64,000 bases of DNA from Massilia sp. Leaf139 (lineage in GTDB: Bacteria > Pseudomonadota > Gammaproteobacteria > Burkholderiales > Burkholderiaceae_D). The notes below the pieces were generated by a model, which was given only the letters and a program-made list of their open reading frames with translations, made no database searches and was not told the DNA's origin. Positions within the stretch are counted from its first letter, which is position 1. Every line of letters begins with the position of its first letter. The position numbers were made by a program, and so were the translations under genes. The stretch spans positions 330,134-394,133 of the forward strand of contig NZ_LMOJ01000025.1 of assembly GCF_001424165.1 (NCBI RefSeq), in the 5' to 3' direction. This document shows positions 54,877 to 63,707 of this stretch, piece after piece.

Positions 54877-56928
54877 TTACCGCTTCAGGTACTGATCCAG
54901 CCAGCCGATCACGGTGTGATGCCATTGCAACGAGTTGGCCGGTTTCAATACCCAGTGGTTCTCGTCCGGGAACACCAGTAGCTTGCTCTCGATGCCCTTG
55001 CGCTGCAGCGCAGTAAACGTCGACAGGGCCTGCGCGGTCGGGATGCGGAAGTCGAGGTCGCCCTGGATGACGAGCATCGGCGTCTTCCACTTGTTCACGT
55101 GGTGCACCGGGTTGAAGCGTTCGTGCTTCTTGGGCACGGCAAAGTATGGGCCGCCGTTTTCCCAGTCGGTGAACCATTGCTCTTCGGTCGAATAGGCCAT
55201 GCCGCGCGTATCGAACACGCCATCGTGGTTCACCAGGCATTTGAAGCCGTCGGGCCAGTTACCGGCGATCCAGTTCATCATGTAGCCGCCGTAGGAGGCG
55301 CCCAGCGCGCAGCTGCGCTCGCGATCGAGCCACGGGAACTTCTTGACGGCCGCCGCCAAGCCTTTTTGCAGGTCGACCAGGGGCGCGCCGCCCCAGTCGC
55401 CGCTGATGGAATCGGTGAACTTCTGGCCATAGCCGGTCGAGCCGTGGAAGTCGATGAAGACGGTGGCGTAGCCGGCGCCCGCGTACACCTGCGGGTTCCA
55501 GCGGTAGCTCCAGGCGTTGCCGAAGCTGCCCTGCGGGCCGCCGTGCACCAGGAAGGCGACCGGGTATTTCGCGCCCGGCGTGGCGTTCCACGGTTTCATC
55601 ACGTAACCGTAGACCGTGTCGCCGTTCGCGCCCTTAAACGAGAACTGTTCGAATTCGCCGAAGCGCACGTCGGCCAGTTTCTCGGCATTGTTCTTGGTCA
55701 GCTGTTTCGGCGTACCGCTGCGCAGCGCCGTCGTGTACAGCTGGGCCGGCGAGTTCAGCGCCGCCTGGGTGTAGGCGATGGTGTCGCGGCGCATGTCGAA
55801 GGCGCCGATCGAACCATTGCCAGTCAGTGGTTTGACGCTGCCGCCGGCGACGTCGATCGCGAACAGGCGGTGCTGGCCCACATCCTCGGCATCGACGACG
55901 AGCGTCTTGCCGTCCGTGCTCCACTGCAGGGCGCCAGCCGAGCGATCCCAATTGGCCGCCAGCTTGCGCTTCTTGCCGCTCGCGACATCCATCAGCATGA
56001 TCTGGTAGCGGTCGGCCTCGAAGCCGGGGCGCGCCATCGCCAGGTAGGCCAGGGTCTGGCCGTCGGGCGAGAACACGCCCTTGGCATCCCAGGCCGGATT
56101 GTCGGCGGTAAGATTGCGCGGCGCGGCATTGCCCGCGGCCGGCACGCTGTACAGGTCGAAATTGGTCGACCAGGCTTCGGTCTTGCCGGCGATGCGCACC
56201 GAGAACACGATGGTCTTGCCGTCCGGGCTGAAGCGGTATTTCTCGCGGTCGCCGAAAGGTTTCGAAGGCACGTCGCCATCGAGTGCGCCAGACAGGCTGA
56301 CCGGCGCCGTGCCGACGCGGCCATTGGCGTCGAGCGGGGCCGAGAACAGCACCGCGTTGCGGCCGTCGGCCCAGGTATCCCAGTGGCGCACGAACAGGCG
56401 GTCGTAGACGCGCCCGCTCGCCTTGTTCTTGCCCTGCTTCTCCATGCGCTCCTTGGTGCAGGCGAGGTCGGGGCAATCGCGGAACACGGCCAGGCTGAAG
56501 GCGATGCGGTCGCCGATCGGCGAGACCCGGAAATTGTCGACGTCGAGCGGCAGGTTCGTCACCTGCGTCGGCTCGCCGCCGCCCGCGGCCTGGCGCCAGA
56601 CCTGGGAGCTGCCCGAACGGGTCGACAGGAAATAGATGGCGTCACCGGACGGCGACCATTCCGGATCGGAGCTGCTGCTGTCGTGCTGCGCCAGCGCTTT
56701 CGGCGCGCCGGATGCGCCCAGGTCGGCGACCCACAGGCTGGTATGCCCGCGGTTTTTGCCAAGGTCGGTGCGACGCACCGTGTAGACGACGCGGCTGGCG
56801 TCCGGCGAGACGGCCGGGCTGCCGACGCGTTCCAGGTTGACCAGGTCTTCCACCGTAAAACCGCGCGGCGCGGCCACGGCAGTGGAGGCGGCCAGGGCCG
56901 TCGCCAGTGCTAACAAACGTAAAGTCAT
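54877..56928 (-). CDS. S9 family peptidase (acylaminoacyl-peptidase-like)
   Basis: Exported serine peptidase of 683 residues. Signal peptide MTLRLLALATALAASTAVAA, then a WD40-like propeller with FTVEDLVNLERVGSPAVSPDASRVVY, and a hydrolase domain: LVHGGPQGSFGNAWSYRWNPQVYAGAGYATVFIDFHGSTGYGQ is the start, Ser in LGASYGGYMMNWIAG, Asp in QGDLDFRIP, His in DENHWVLKP. It is more distant from the tandem pair at 36-40 kb than those are from each other. A paired terminator follows. Confidence 0.94.
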   Translation of the reverse strand: MTLRLLALATALAASTAVAAPRGFTVEDLVNLERVGSPAVSPDASRVVYTVRRTDLGKNRGHTSLWVADLGASGAPKALAQHDSSSSDPEWSPSGDAIYFLSTRSGSSQVWRQAAGGGEPTQVTNLPLDVDNFRVSPIGDRIAFSLAVFRDCPDLACTKERMEKQGKNKASGRVYDRLFVRHWDTWADGRNAVLFSAPLDANGRVGTAPVSLSGALDGDVPSKPFGDREKYRFSPDGKTIVFSVRIAGKTEAWSTNFDLYSVPAAGNAAPRNLTADNPAWDAKGVFSPDGQTLAYLAMARPGFEADRYQIMLMDVASGKKRKLAANWDRSAGALQWSTDGKTLVVDAEDVGQHRLFAIDVAGGSVKPLTGNGSIGAFDMRRDTIAYTQAALNSPAQLYTTALRSGTPKQLTKNNAEKLADVRFGEFEQFSFKGANGDTVYGYVMKPWNATPGAKYPVAFLVHGGPQGSFGNAWSYRWNPQVYAGAGYATVFIDFHGSTGYGQKFTDSISGDWGGAPLVDLQKGLAAAVKKFPWLDRERSCALGASYGGYMMNWIAGNWPDGFKCLVNHDGVFDTRGMAYSTEEQWFTDWENGGPYFAVPKKHERFNPVHHVNKWKTPMLVIQGDLDFRIPTAQALSTFTALQRKGIESKLLVFPDENHWVLKPANSLQWHHTVIGWLDQYLKR

Positions 56929-57149
56929 CGATTCCTCTTTGAGCGTGTCTCGGGTGTTGTTCTTGTCCGCAAGGCACGGTCGTGCCTGGGCGAAGGCAGC
57001 AATTTAACATGCTGCGGGGGAGGAACGACGTTTGCCGCACGGATGGCCAGGCTGCCCCGACGGTGTGCGCTGCCCCGGACGGCAAGACCGGCATCTTCGA
57101 GAGTTCGCCGGCCCAGGCCAGCGCGGCATACCGGGTTGTCGACTAATCC

Positions 57150-57668
57150 TTACAGCGCCGCCGTCCAGTCGCCCGATTTCCCGCCGTGCTTCTCCAGCAC
57201 CCGGATATTCGTCATCACCATCCCGCGATCCACCGCCTTGCACATGTCGTAAATGGTCAGCAGTCCCACCTGCACGGCGGTCAGCGCTTCCATTTCGACC
57301 CCGGTCTTGCCGTGCAGTTCGACCTGGGCGCGGCAGTGGACGCTGCTGGCGGCCGCGTCGACCTCGAAGTCGACCGCCACGCGGGTGATCGCCAGCGGGT
57401 GGCACAGGGGAATCAGGTCGCTGGTACGCTTGGCGCCCATGATGGCGGCGATGCGGGCGATGCCGAGCACGTCGCCTTTTTTCGCGTTGCCCGACACGAT
57501 CAGCTGCAGGGTTTCCGGCTTCATGCGAATGGTGCCGGCGGCCACCGCCACCCGGTGGGTCTCGTTCTTGGCGCCGACGTCGACCATATGGGCCTGGCCG
57601 GCGGCGTCGAAATGGGTCAGCTGGTCGGCGGCGGGCGCAGTTGCGGGGGCGGCTTGCGGATCGGTCAT
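57150..57668 (-). CDS. moaC: cyclic pyranopterin monophosphate synthase
   Basis: Makes cyclic pyranopterin monophosphate in molybdenum cofactor synthesis. The 172-residue protein has a short Pro/Ala-rich N-terminal extension, then [23 protein letters not shown], the active-site DLIPLCHPL and [28 protein letters not shown]. The family's KSG.W near the C-terminus is present. The 220 nt upstream of its neighbour (56929-57149) holds nothing I recognise. Confidence 0.96.
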   Translation of the reverse strand: MTDPQAAPATAPAADQLTHFDAAGQAHMVDVGAKNETHRVAVAAGTIRMKPETLQLIVSGNAKKGDVLGIARIAAIMGAKRTSDLIPLCHPLAITRVAVDFEVDAAASSVHCRAQVELHGKTGVEMEALTAVQVGLLTIYDMCKAVDRGMVMTNIRVLEKHGGKSGDWTAAL

Positions 57669-57744
57669 GTCGGCTTGGTATGCTTGGGTAAGAAAGTGTT
57701 TCAGGGCGCGGCAAAGCGTCTGCGGATGGGGTTATCATAGCATC

Positions 57745-59337
57745 GTGAAACCGCTGACCCATCCCACGTCGCCGCCCGCGCGCTCCCGTTGGCGCCGTTC
57801 GCTGGCCGTCCTGCTCGTGTCGGTCACGGCGGGCGTCGTCCCGGCCGCCGCGCCGGCCCAGTCCTTCAACAACGTACCCAGTTCGGCACGCCTGCCGACC
57901 CTGGGCGACACCGCGCGCGAAGACCTGTCGCCGATCGTCGAGCGCAAGCTGGGCGAGGAAATCATGCGCGAGATCCGGCGCGACCGCGATTTCCTCGACG
58001 ACGATGCGATCGGCGAGTACCTGAACAATTTCGGCGGCGCCCTGGTCGATGCCGTGCCCGGCGCGCGCGGCGAGACGAATGCCGACTTCACCTTCTTCCC
58101 GGTGCGCGACGGCGCGATCAACGCCTTTGCGCTGCCGGGCGGCTTCATCGGCATCCATTCGGGCTTGCTGCTGGCGGCCCAGACCGAATCGGAGCTGGCC
58201 TCCGTCGTCTCGCACGAAATCGGCCACGTCTCGCAGCGCCACATCGCGCGCATGCTCGGCCAGCAGCGCCAGGACGCACTGCTGCCGCTGGCCTCGTTCA
58301 TCCTGGCGGCGCTGGCGGCGAAAGCCAGTCCGGATGCGGCGATGGGCGTGCTGATGGGCGGACAGGGCCTGGCCGTGCAGCGCCAGCTGAACTTCAGCCG
58401 CGACGCCGAGCGCGAGGCCGACCGCGTCGGCTTCCAGATCATGAGCGCCGGCGGCTACGACACTTCGGGCATGGTGGCTTTCTTCAAGCGCCTGCAAAGC
58501 GCGAATAAAGTGTATGGCGAGATCCCGGCTTTTCTGAGCAGCCACCCGCTCACGAGCGAACGCATCGTCGATATCCAGGCGCGTATCCGCGAAACGCCGT
58601 ACCGGCAGCGTCCCGACACGATCGAATTCCACCTTGCCAAGGCGCGCGCGCGGGTGCTGCAGGATCTGGGCACGACGGCGCGGCGCGATACCCGTACCAC
58701 GCTGCAATCCCAGCTGGCCCAGCAGCACCGCCAGCAGCAGGTGGCGGCGCAGTACGGCTTGTCCTTCCTGTCGCTGAAAGAGGGAGACCTCGCCGCGGCG
58801 CGCAGCTGGTTCGACAAGGCGCGCGCCACCATGCGCCCGAAAGAGGGCGTCTTCTCGGCCGCGCCGGCCAGCGACGGCGGCGCCATGTTCGCCGTGCTCG
58901 ACCTGGAAATCAAGCTCGCACCCGGGCAGCCGCAAGAGGTGATCCAGCAGGCCCTGCGCGATGCCCAGGCCGCCACCAACCGCTATCCGCTCTCGCGCGC
59001 GCTGGCGCGCCAGTACGCCGACGCCATGATCAACGCCGGCAAGCTCGACGATGCGACGCGCTACCTGCGCGACCAGGTGCAGCTCTACCGCGAGGATCCG
59101 AAGCTGTACGACCTGCTGGCGCGCGCGTACTCGAAGCAAGGAAAAATCGCGCTGCAACACATGGCGCTGGCCGAATCCTATGTGCTGGCCGGGGCGCTGC
59201 CGGCCGCCGTCGACCAGCTGAATTTCGCGCGCAAGGCGAGCGACGTCTCGTTCTACGAACAGTCCGTGATCGACGCGCGCGAACGCGAACTGAAGGCGCG
59301 CCAGAAGGAAGAAAAAGAAGAAGAGAAGGGCAGATAA
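57745..59337 (+). CDS. bepA: BepA-like M48 metalloprotease with TPR domain
   Basis: Periplasmic zinc protease and chaperone that maintains outer-membrane protein assembly. From a GTG at 57745 the protein has 530 residues. It has a signal peptide to about residue 39 and zinc motif HEIGH at 157-161, with a third ligand in AEREADRVG. AFALPGGFIGIHSGLL precedes it. The C-terminal half (from about 315) forms TPR-like helices. The tail is Lys/Glu-rich. The GTG start gives the cleanest signal peptide; the frame is open further but overlaps moaC. Confidence 0.92.
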   Translation: MKPLTHPTSPPARSRWRRSLAVLLVSVTAGVVPAAAPAQSFNNVPSSARLPTLGDTAREDLSPIVERKLGEEIMREIRRDRDFLDDDAIGEYLNNFGGALVDAVPGARGETNADFTFFPVRDGAINAFALPGGFIGIHSGLLLAAQTESELASVVSHEIGHVSQRHIARMLGQQRQDALLPLASFILAALAAKASPDAAMGVLMGGQGLAVQRQLNFSRDAEREADRVGFQIMSAGGYDTSGMVAFFKRLQSANKVYGEIPAFLSSHPLTSERIVDIQARIRETPYRQRPDTIEFHLAKARARVLQDLGTTARRDTRTTLQSQLAQQHRQQQVAAQYGLSFLSLKEGDLAAARSWFDKARATMRPKEGVFSAAPASDGGAMFAVLDLEIKLAPGQPQEVIQQALRDAQAATNRYPLSRALARQYADAMINAGKLDDATRYLRDQVQLYREDPKLYDLLARAYSKQGKIALQHMALAESYVLAGALPAAVDQLNFARKASDVSFYEQSVIDARERELKARQKEEKEEEKGR

Positions 59338-59344
59338 GCCGCCC

Positions 59345-60124
59345 ATGCGCCCGGTTCTGCTTCCCATCAAGCTGACGCGGCAGGTCTCCGGCGCGACCGT
59401 GGAATACATCCTGGCCGGCGCCGGCGTGCCGAGCGTGGTGCTGGTGAACGGCGCCGGCGGGCCGGTCGAAGGCTGGTTCAAGGTCTTCGCTAAACTGGCC
59501 AGCGCCCGCTGCACCTTCGCCTGGAACCGTCCCGGCATCGACCATTCCAGCAAACCGGCGGTGCCGCAGACGGCGCACGAGGTGGTCGAACACCTGCGCG
59601 AGATCCTCAAGGCTCTCACGGTGCCGCCGCCCTATGTGCTGGTCGGGCATTCGCTGGGCGGCCTGGCCGTGAACCTGTTCGCGCGCCTGTATCCGGAGGA
59701 GGTGGCGGCCGTGGTGCTGCTGGAAGCAACCGCGCCCGACGACGTGCGCGTCTTGCCGCGCTTCGAGAACGGCGCGCAGCGCTGGCTCAAACGCCTGACG
59801 CGGCGCCTGCTGCCGCCGCATCCGTTCGACGAGACCGAGCATCTGGAGGCCAGCATGGCCGAACTGGATGCGGCGCCGCCGTTTCCGCCAATTCCCCTGA
59901 TGGTCGTGACCGGTGCGCAGCCGGCATTAAGCTGGGCAACGCCGAAAGCCTTGTTGACCGCGCGGGCGCGGCATCAGCTGGAGTTGGTGAGCTTGTCGCC
60001 GCTCGGGCGGCAGGTCATGGCGCAGAACAGCGGCCACTTTCCGCAGTTTTCGGAGCCGGAGTTGGTGTGCGACGTCATCGATGCCGCCGCGCGCGAAGGG
60101 ATGGCGCGCCTGCGACCCGCTTGA
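59345..60124 (+). CDS. alpha/beta hydrolase
   Basis: Protein of 259 residues with the alpha/beta-hydrolase fold: the oxyanion-type VNGAGGPVEGW, nucleophile in VGHSLGGLAVNLFAR, an acid in the middle, and a late His in NSGHFPQFSEPELV. The substrate is unknown. The gene starts 7 nt after bepA, so they are cotranscribed. Confidence 0.88.
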   Translation: MRPVLLPIKLTRQVSGATVEYILAGAGVPSVVLVNGAGGPVEGWFKVFAKLASARCTFAWNRPGIDHSSKPAVPQTAHEVVEHLREILKALTVPPPYVLVGHSLGGLAVNLFARLYPEEVAAVVLLEATAPDDVRVLPRFENGAQRWLKRLTRRLLPPHPFDETEHLEASMAELDAAPPFPPIPLMVVTGAQPALSWATPKALLTARARHQLELVSLSPLGRQVMAQNSGHFPQFSEPELVCDVIDAAAREGMARLRPA

Positions 60125-60297
60125 CGTAGGGTGGGCATGCCCACGTGACGCACGTCGCCGCGAGCCGGTGGCCTGGCCATCTCCAGCGGCATTCACGCCG
60201 GCAAGCGATCTGTCACCATGTCCGGCCGCGCGATGCGTCCGTAACGCGTGGGCATGCCCACCCTACAAAGGCGATCCGTTTCGAGTGTGATTAGGCG
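60125..60297. repeat. family B composite repeat, tandem copy I
   Basis: Starts CGTAGGGTGGGC-AT-GCCCACGTGACGCAC and closes with the inverse CGTAACGCGTGGGC-AT-GCCCACCCTACAA, followed by GGCGATCCGTTTCGAG and GTGATTAGGCG. It begins at the hydrolase stop codon. Confidence 0.8.
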
Positions 60298-60337
60298 AGC
60301 AGCGCCGGTGTCCCCGACAGTTGTTGGCAGTTGCGCA

Positions 60338-60577
60338 CCGTAGGGGTCATTGAGGCCAAGGGCCTCAATGACGGGTTCAACGGGCCTCCGTGCCCACGTG
60401 TTACGCACGTTTCCGCAAGCCGATAGCCATACCGAACTCCTTGGGGCGTCTCCATTTGCGCCGTCATTCGCGCCAACGAGCGATACGTTACCGTACGTGG
60501 CTGCGTGAGACGTCCGTACCGCGTGGGCGCGGGGGCGCCCACCCTACAACGGCGTCCGTTTCAAGCGTGATCAGGCG
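60338..60577. repeat. family B composite repeat, tandem copy II
   Basis: Opens with CGTAGGGGT and a hairpin CATTGAGGCC-AAG-GGCCTCAATG, runs through TGCCCACGTGTTACGCAC, and closes with CGTACCGCGTGGGCG..GCCCACCCTACAA, GGCGTCCGTTTCAAG and GTGATCAGGCG. The last part matches copy I and reaches into the stop codon of the gene at 60571, whose 3' end (GGTGCCGGCG) resembles the sequence after copy I, so the duplicated unit probably included that gene end. Confidence 0.75.
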
Positions 60578-61164
60578 TCAGGTGCCGGCGTAGGCACAAA
60601 GTTGAAATGCTGCGCCAGCGATGCGCGCGCGATGCGTTCCACCGGCACCGCCTCGCCGCGCCAGCGCAGGGTCAGTGTCCCGGCACCGCCATCGAGCCAG
60701 CGCAGCAGCGCCTCGTCGCCAGCCGGCTTGCCATCGAGCTCCAGTGCCTCGAACAATTGCGCCACATCGCGGTCGTCGAGCTGGGCGACGACGTCGCCTG
60801 TCTGCACGATGGCGATGCCGACCTCGGTCAGGTACAGGCGCTCGATGTTGGCGAGCGCCGCGCCGGTATGCAGCAGCAACCCCTGGGCCGGATCGGTGCG
60901 CGCGATATACGGCGCCGCTTCCAGGTTCACGTAGACGCGCTGCGGGCCGTTCTGGAAGTACCAGCGGCCGGCATCGTCATGTCCGTAGTTGCGGTTGATA
61001 AAGCCAACCAGCGCAGCGTTGTTGAGTTTGTCGCCGGCCGCGTTCGCCTGCTGGGCCGCTTCGTCGCGCATGCGCCAGCCGCCGCGCGCGTCGAGCGCGA
61101 GCCAGCCGTAGCAGTGCGGCACGTTCGGCCATTTGGCCATTGCCTGTTTTACGATGTCATCCAT
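60571..61164 (-). CDS. conserved hypothetical protein (possibly DUF2946)
   Basis: Protein of 197 residues, function unknown. Starts MDDIVKQAMAKWPNVPHCYGWLALDARGGWRM and continues with INRNYGHDDAGRWYFQNGPQRVYVNLE and RLYLTEVGIAIV. The opening is one I recall from Oxalobacteraceae proteins labelled DUF2946, but I am not certain. The ATG overlaps the stop of the YheT-like gene by 8 nt, so it is cotranscribed with it. Confidence 0.75.
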   Translation of the reverse strand: MDDIVKQAMAKWPNVPHCYGWLALDARGGWRMRDEAAQQANAAGDKLNNAALVGFINRNYGHDDAGRWYFQNGPQRVYVNLEAAPYIARTDPAQGLLLHTGAALANIERLYLTEVGIAIVQTGDVVAQLDDRDVAQLFEALELDGKPAGDEALLRWLDGGAGTLTLRWRGEAVPVERIARASLAQHFNFVPTPAPDA

Positions 61165-62164
61165 GGGAGGGAGCTTCGCACAGTTCAGCGCGAGCCGGCG
61201 CGCCGCAGGTACCGGCGACTTCATCGAAGAAGGAGAGAATGCGCCGCGGCAGCCAGTCGATCCGGCCCGGGAAGGGCCCGACCGGGAAGCCGACATGGCC
61301 GCCTTCGTCCGGGTACTCCAGCGTCACCGCCTTCGATGCGGAGCCCGGCAGATGCCGGCCCGGCAGGAAAGGATCGTTGCGCGCATTCAGCACCAGGGTC
61401 GGCACGGTGATCTCGTGCAGCACGTGGCGCGCGCTGGCGCGGTGCCAGTAGTCGTTGGTGTCGCGGTAGCCGTGCAAGGGCGCGGTGACGACGTTATCGA
61501 AGGCGTAGAGGTCGCGCGCGGCGAGCAGGGCCGAGCGGTCGAACAGGCCGGGAAACTGTTCCAGTTTGGCCAAGCATTTCGGTTTCAGGGTCTGCAGGAA
61601 CATGCGCGTATACAGCATGTTGAAACCCGAGGACAGGGCTTCGCCGCCGCGCGCCAGATCGAGCGGGGCGGAAATCGCCGCGGCAGCCGTCACGAAACCG
61701 GCGGCGCTGCCCGATTCGCCCACCCAGCGCAGCAGGGCATTGCCGCCCAACGACACGCCGGCGGCGAACAGCGGGCCGGGTGCGCGCCCGCGCAGGCGTT
61801 CCATGATCCAGGCGATTTCCAGCGAGTCGCCCGAGTGATAGAAGCGCGCCGTGCGGTTCGGTTCGCCCGAGCAGCCGCGGAAATGCGGCACCGCGCCCGA
61901 CCAGCCACGGGCCTTGAGCGCCGCCATCAGGCCGCGCGCGTAATGGCTGTTCGACGAGCCTTCCAGCCCGTGGAACAGCACAACCAGGGGTTTACCCGGC
62001 TCGCCGTCGACGAAATCCACATCGACGAAATCCTCGCCCAGGGTCGGATGGTGGGTCGTCCAGCGCTCGCGCCGGTAGGCCACCGCCGGCTTATCTACCA
62101 GCGTGGCGGGATAGATGGTTTGCAGGTGGCCGCCGGGCAGCCACCGTGGGGCGCGATAGCTCAT
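61157..62164 (-). CDS. YheT-family alpha/beta hydrolase
   Basis: Hydrolase of the YheT/EMB8 group, 335 residues. APRWLPGGHLQTIYPAT is the characteristic opening. LVVLFHGLEGSSNSHYARGLM gives the oxyanion region, AAGVSLGGNALLRW the nucleophile Ser, and NARNDPFLPG and DEGGHVGF the acid and His. Substrate unknown, esters suspected from the family. Followed with overlap by the gene at 60571. Confidence 0.9.
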   Translation of the reverse strand: MSYRAPRWLPGGHLQTIYPATLVDKPAVAYRRERWTTHHPTLGEDFVDVDFVDGEPGKPLVVLFHGLEGSSNSHYARGLMAALKARGWSGAVPHFRGCSGEPNRTARFYHSGDSLEIAWIMERLRGRAPGPLFAAGVSLGGNALLRWVGESGSAAGFVTAAAAISAPLDLARGGEALSSGFNMLYTRMFLQTLKPKCLAKLEQFPGLFDRSALLAARDLYAFDNVVTAPLHGYRDTNDYWHRASARHVLHEITVPTLVLNARNDPFLPGRHLPGSASKAVTLEYPDEGGHVGFPVGPFPGRIDWLPRRILSFFDEVAGTCGAPARAELCEAPSHG

Positions 62165-62192
62165 TGGTGCATGTCGACGCGCCGCATCCGCA

Positions 62193-62387
62193 TCAGTGGT
62201 GCTTGAAGGCCACGCCTGGGGCCAGGCGGTAGTGGGTGCCGCAGTACGGGCACTTGGCCGTGCCCTCATGGTCGAAATCGAGGAAGACGCGCGGGTGCGA
62301 CGACCACAGCGGCATGGCCGGGTTCGGGCAGTGGGCCGGCAGATCCTTGGCCTCGAGTTCCACCACAGGCATCGTCTTGTCAGTCAT
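62193..62387 (-). CDS. zinc-finger protein, CHCC type
   Basis: Small protein of 64 residues with Cys20, His31, Cys46 and Cys49 (CPYCGTHY), the zf-CHCC pattern also found in the NDUFS6 subunit of complex I. ATG with GGAGAATTTGA upstream. It is 28 nt upstream of the YheT-like gene on the same strand. Its role in bacteria is not established. Confidence 0.9.
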   Translation of the reverse strand: MTDKTMPVVELEAKDLPAHCPNPAMPLWSSHPRVFLDFDHEGTAKCPYCGTHYRLAPGVAFKHH

Positions 62388-62573
62388 TCAAATTCTCCGG
62401 TACGCAAAGTTGGGCAAAGACAGGATTTTAACGGATAAGAGCGGCAGTTTCGAATGATCGGTAGAATGACGAATCGATCACGGCCGCCCGGCCAGCCTTC
62501 TCCCCGGTTCAATGCCCTTCAGTCCTCGTTTCCTTCGCCGCTCTCCCGATTCAGCCTGTTGCAGGACGGCGAC

Positions 62574-63320
62574 ATGAACGCGCCCGAGCCTGTTCAGCAC
62601 ACCGCCGTCACCGAACGCCACGATCCCGCCCTCTGGCAGGAAGGCTTGCGTACCGGCCTGCCGAGCCTGTTCGGGATTGCGGCCTGGGGCCTGGTGGTCG
62701 GTATCGCCATGGTCAAGACCGGGCTGACGCCGCTGCAGGCCAGCGGTATGACCTTATTGGTGTTCGCAGGTTCCGCGCAGCTGGCCTCCTTGCCCCTGAT
62801 CCTGGCGCATGCGCCGATCTGGGTGATTTTCGCCACCGCCATGGTCGTCAACCTGCGCTTCGTGATCTTCTCGGCCCTGCTCGCGCCCCATTTCACGCAC
62901 CTGCCCTGGCGCCAGCGCCTGATGTACGGCTATATCGCCGGCGACCTGACGGTGGCGATGTTCCTGCAGCGCTTTCCGACCGCGGCGCCCGTGCCGGGCA
63001 AATTGTCCTATCTGAAAGGGCTGGTATTCCCGAACTGGACGGCCTGGCAGGTGGGTTCGCTGACCGGCATTTTCGTCGGCAGCGCGATCCCGGCCGAATG
63101 GGGCCTGGGCTTTGCCGGCACGCTGGCCATCCTGTGCATCACGGTGCCGCTGGTGGCGAATAGCGCGGCCCTGTGCGGGGTGCTGGTGGCCGGCGCCGTC
63201 TCGGTGATCGCCAATGGTTTCCCTTATAAACTCGGCCTGCTGGTGGCGGTGTTCGCCGGCATGCTGGCGGCGATGGCGACCGAAGCCGTGCTGGAACGAA
63301 GAAAGTCGCGCCATGGCTGA
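62574..63320 (+). CDS. azlC: AzlC-family branched-chain amino acid exporter subunit
   Basis: Membrane permease of 248 residues with about seven helices: GLPSLFGIAAWGLVVGIAMVKTGLTPLQASGMTLLVFAGSAQL and FATAMVVNLRFVIFSALLAPHF are typical of AzlC. With AzlD it exports branched-chain amino acids in characterised systems. ATG 62574 has AGGA 8-9 nt upstream; the frame is open further but without family similarity. The stop overlaps azlD by 8 nt. Confidence 0.9.
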   Translation: MNAPEPVQHTAVTERHDPALWQEGLRTGLPSLFGIAAWGLVVGIAMVKTGLTPLQASGMTLLVFAGSAQLASLPLILAHAPIWVIFATAMVVNLRFVIFSALLAPHFTHLPWRQRLMYGYIAGDLTVAMFLQRFPTAAPVPGKLSYLKGLVFPNWTAWQVGSLTGIFVGSAIPAEWGLGFAGTLAILCITVPLVANSAALCGVLVAGAVSVIANGFPYKLGLLVAVFAGMLAAMATEAVLERRKSRHG

Positions 63321-63657
63321 ATGGGAAATCTGGGCCACCATCGTGGTACTGGCCCTGTCGACGGCAATCACGCGCAGCGGCTTCTGGCTGATCGGACACA
63401 AAGTCGCGATTCCGCCGCGCGTCCAGGAAATGCTGCGTTATGCGCCGGCCTGCGCGCTGGCGGCGATCATCGGGCCGGATCTGCTGCTCGACGCCGGCGG
63501 CGGCGTCCACCTGGAACTGGGCAATCCAAAGCTGCTGGCCGGTATTGCCGCGCTCGGTTTTTATCTGTGGCGCCGTAACATGTTGCAAACCATCGTGTTC
63601 GGCATGCTGGTCTTCACTCTGTTGCGTGTCTTGCACGTTTTTGGTGCTGCTCAATAA
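63313..63657 (+). CDS. azlD: AzlD-family membrane protein
   Basis: The 114-residue partner of AzlC has four hydrophobic segments. LALSTAITRSGFWLIGHKVAIPPRVQEMLRYAPACALAAII is the family block. The ATG lies inside the azlC 3' end (8-nt overlap), indicating translational coupling. Confidence 0.9.
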   Translation: MAEWEIWATIVVLALSTAITRSGFWLIGHKVAIPPRVQEMLRYAPACALAAIIGPDLLLDAGGGVHLELGNPKLLAGIAALGFYLWRRNMLQTIVFGMLVFTLLRVLHVFGAAQ

Positions 63658-63707
63658 GTGGCGTGCGGTAGAATATCGTTCTTTCACTATTTCACTGTTG
63701 AGCCGAC

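Noticed and set aside
60125-60577. Regularly spaced palindromes considered as a CRISPR array
   Set aside because: Repeat units are palindromic, of unequal length, in mixed orientation, with related rather than unique intervening sequence, and no cas genes are present.
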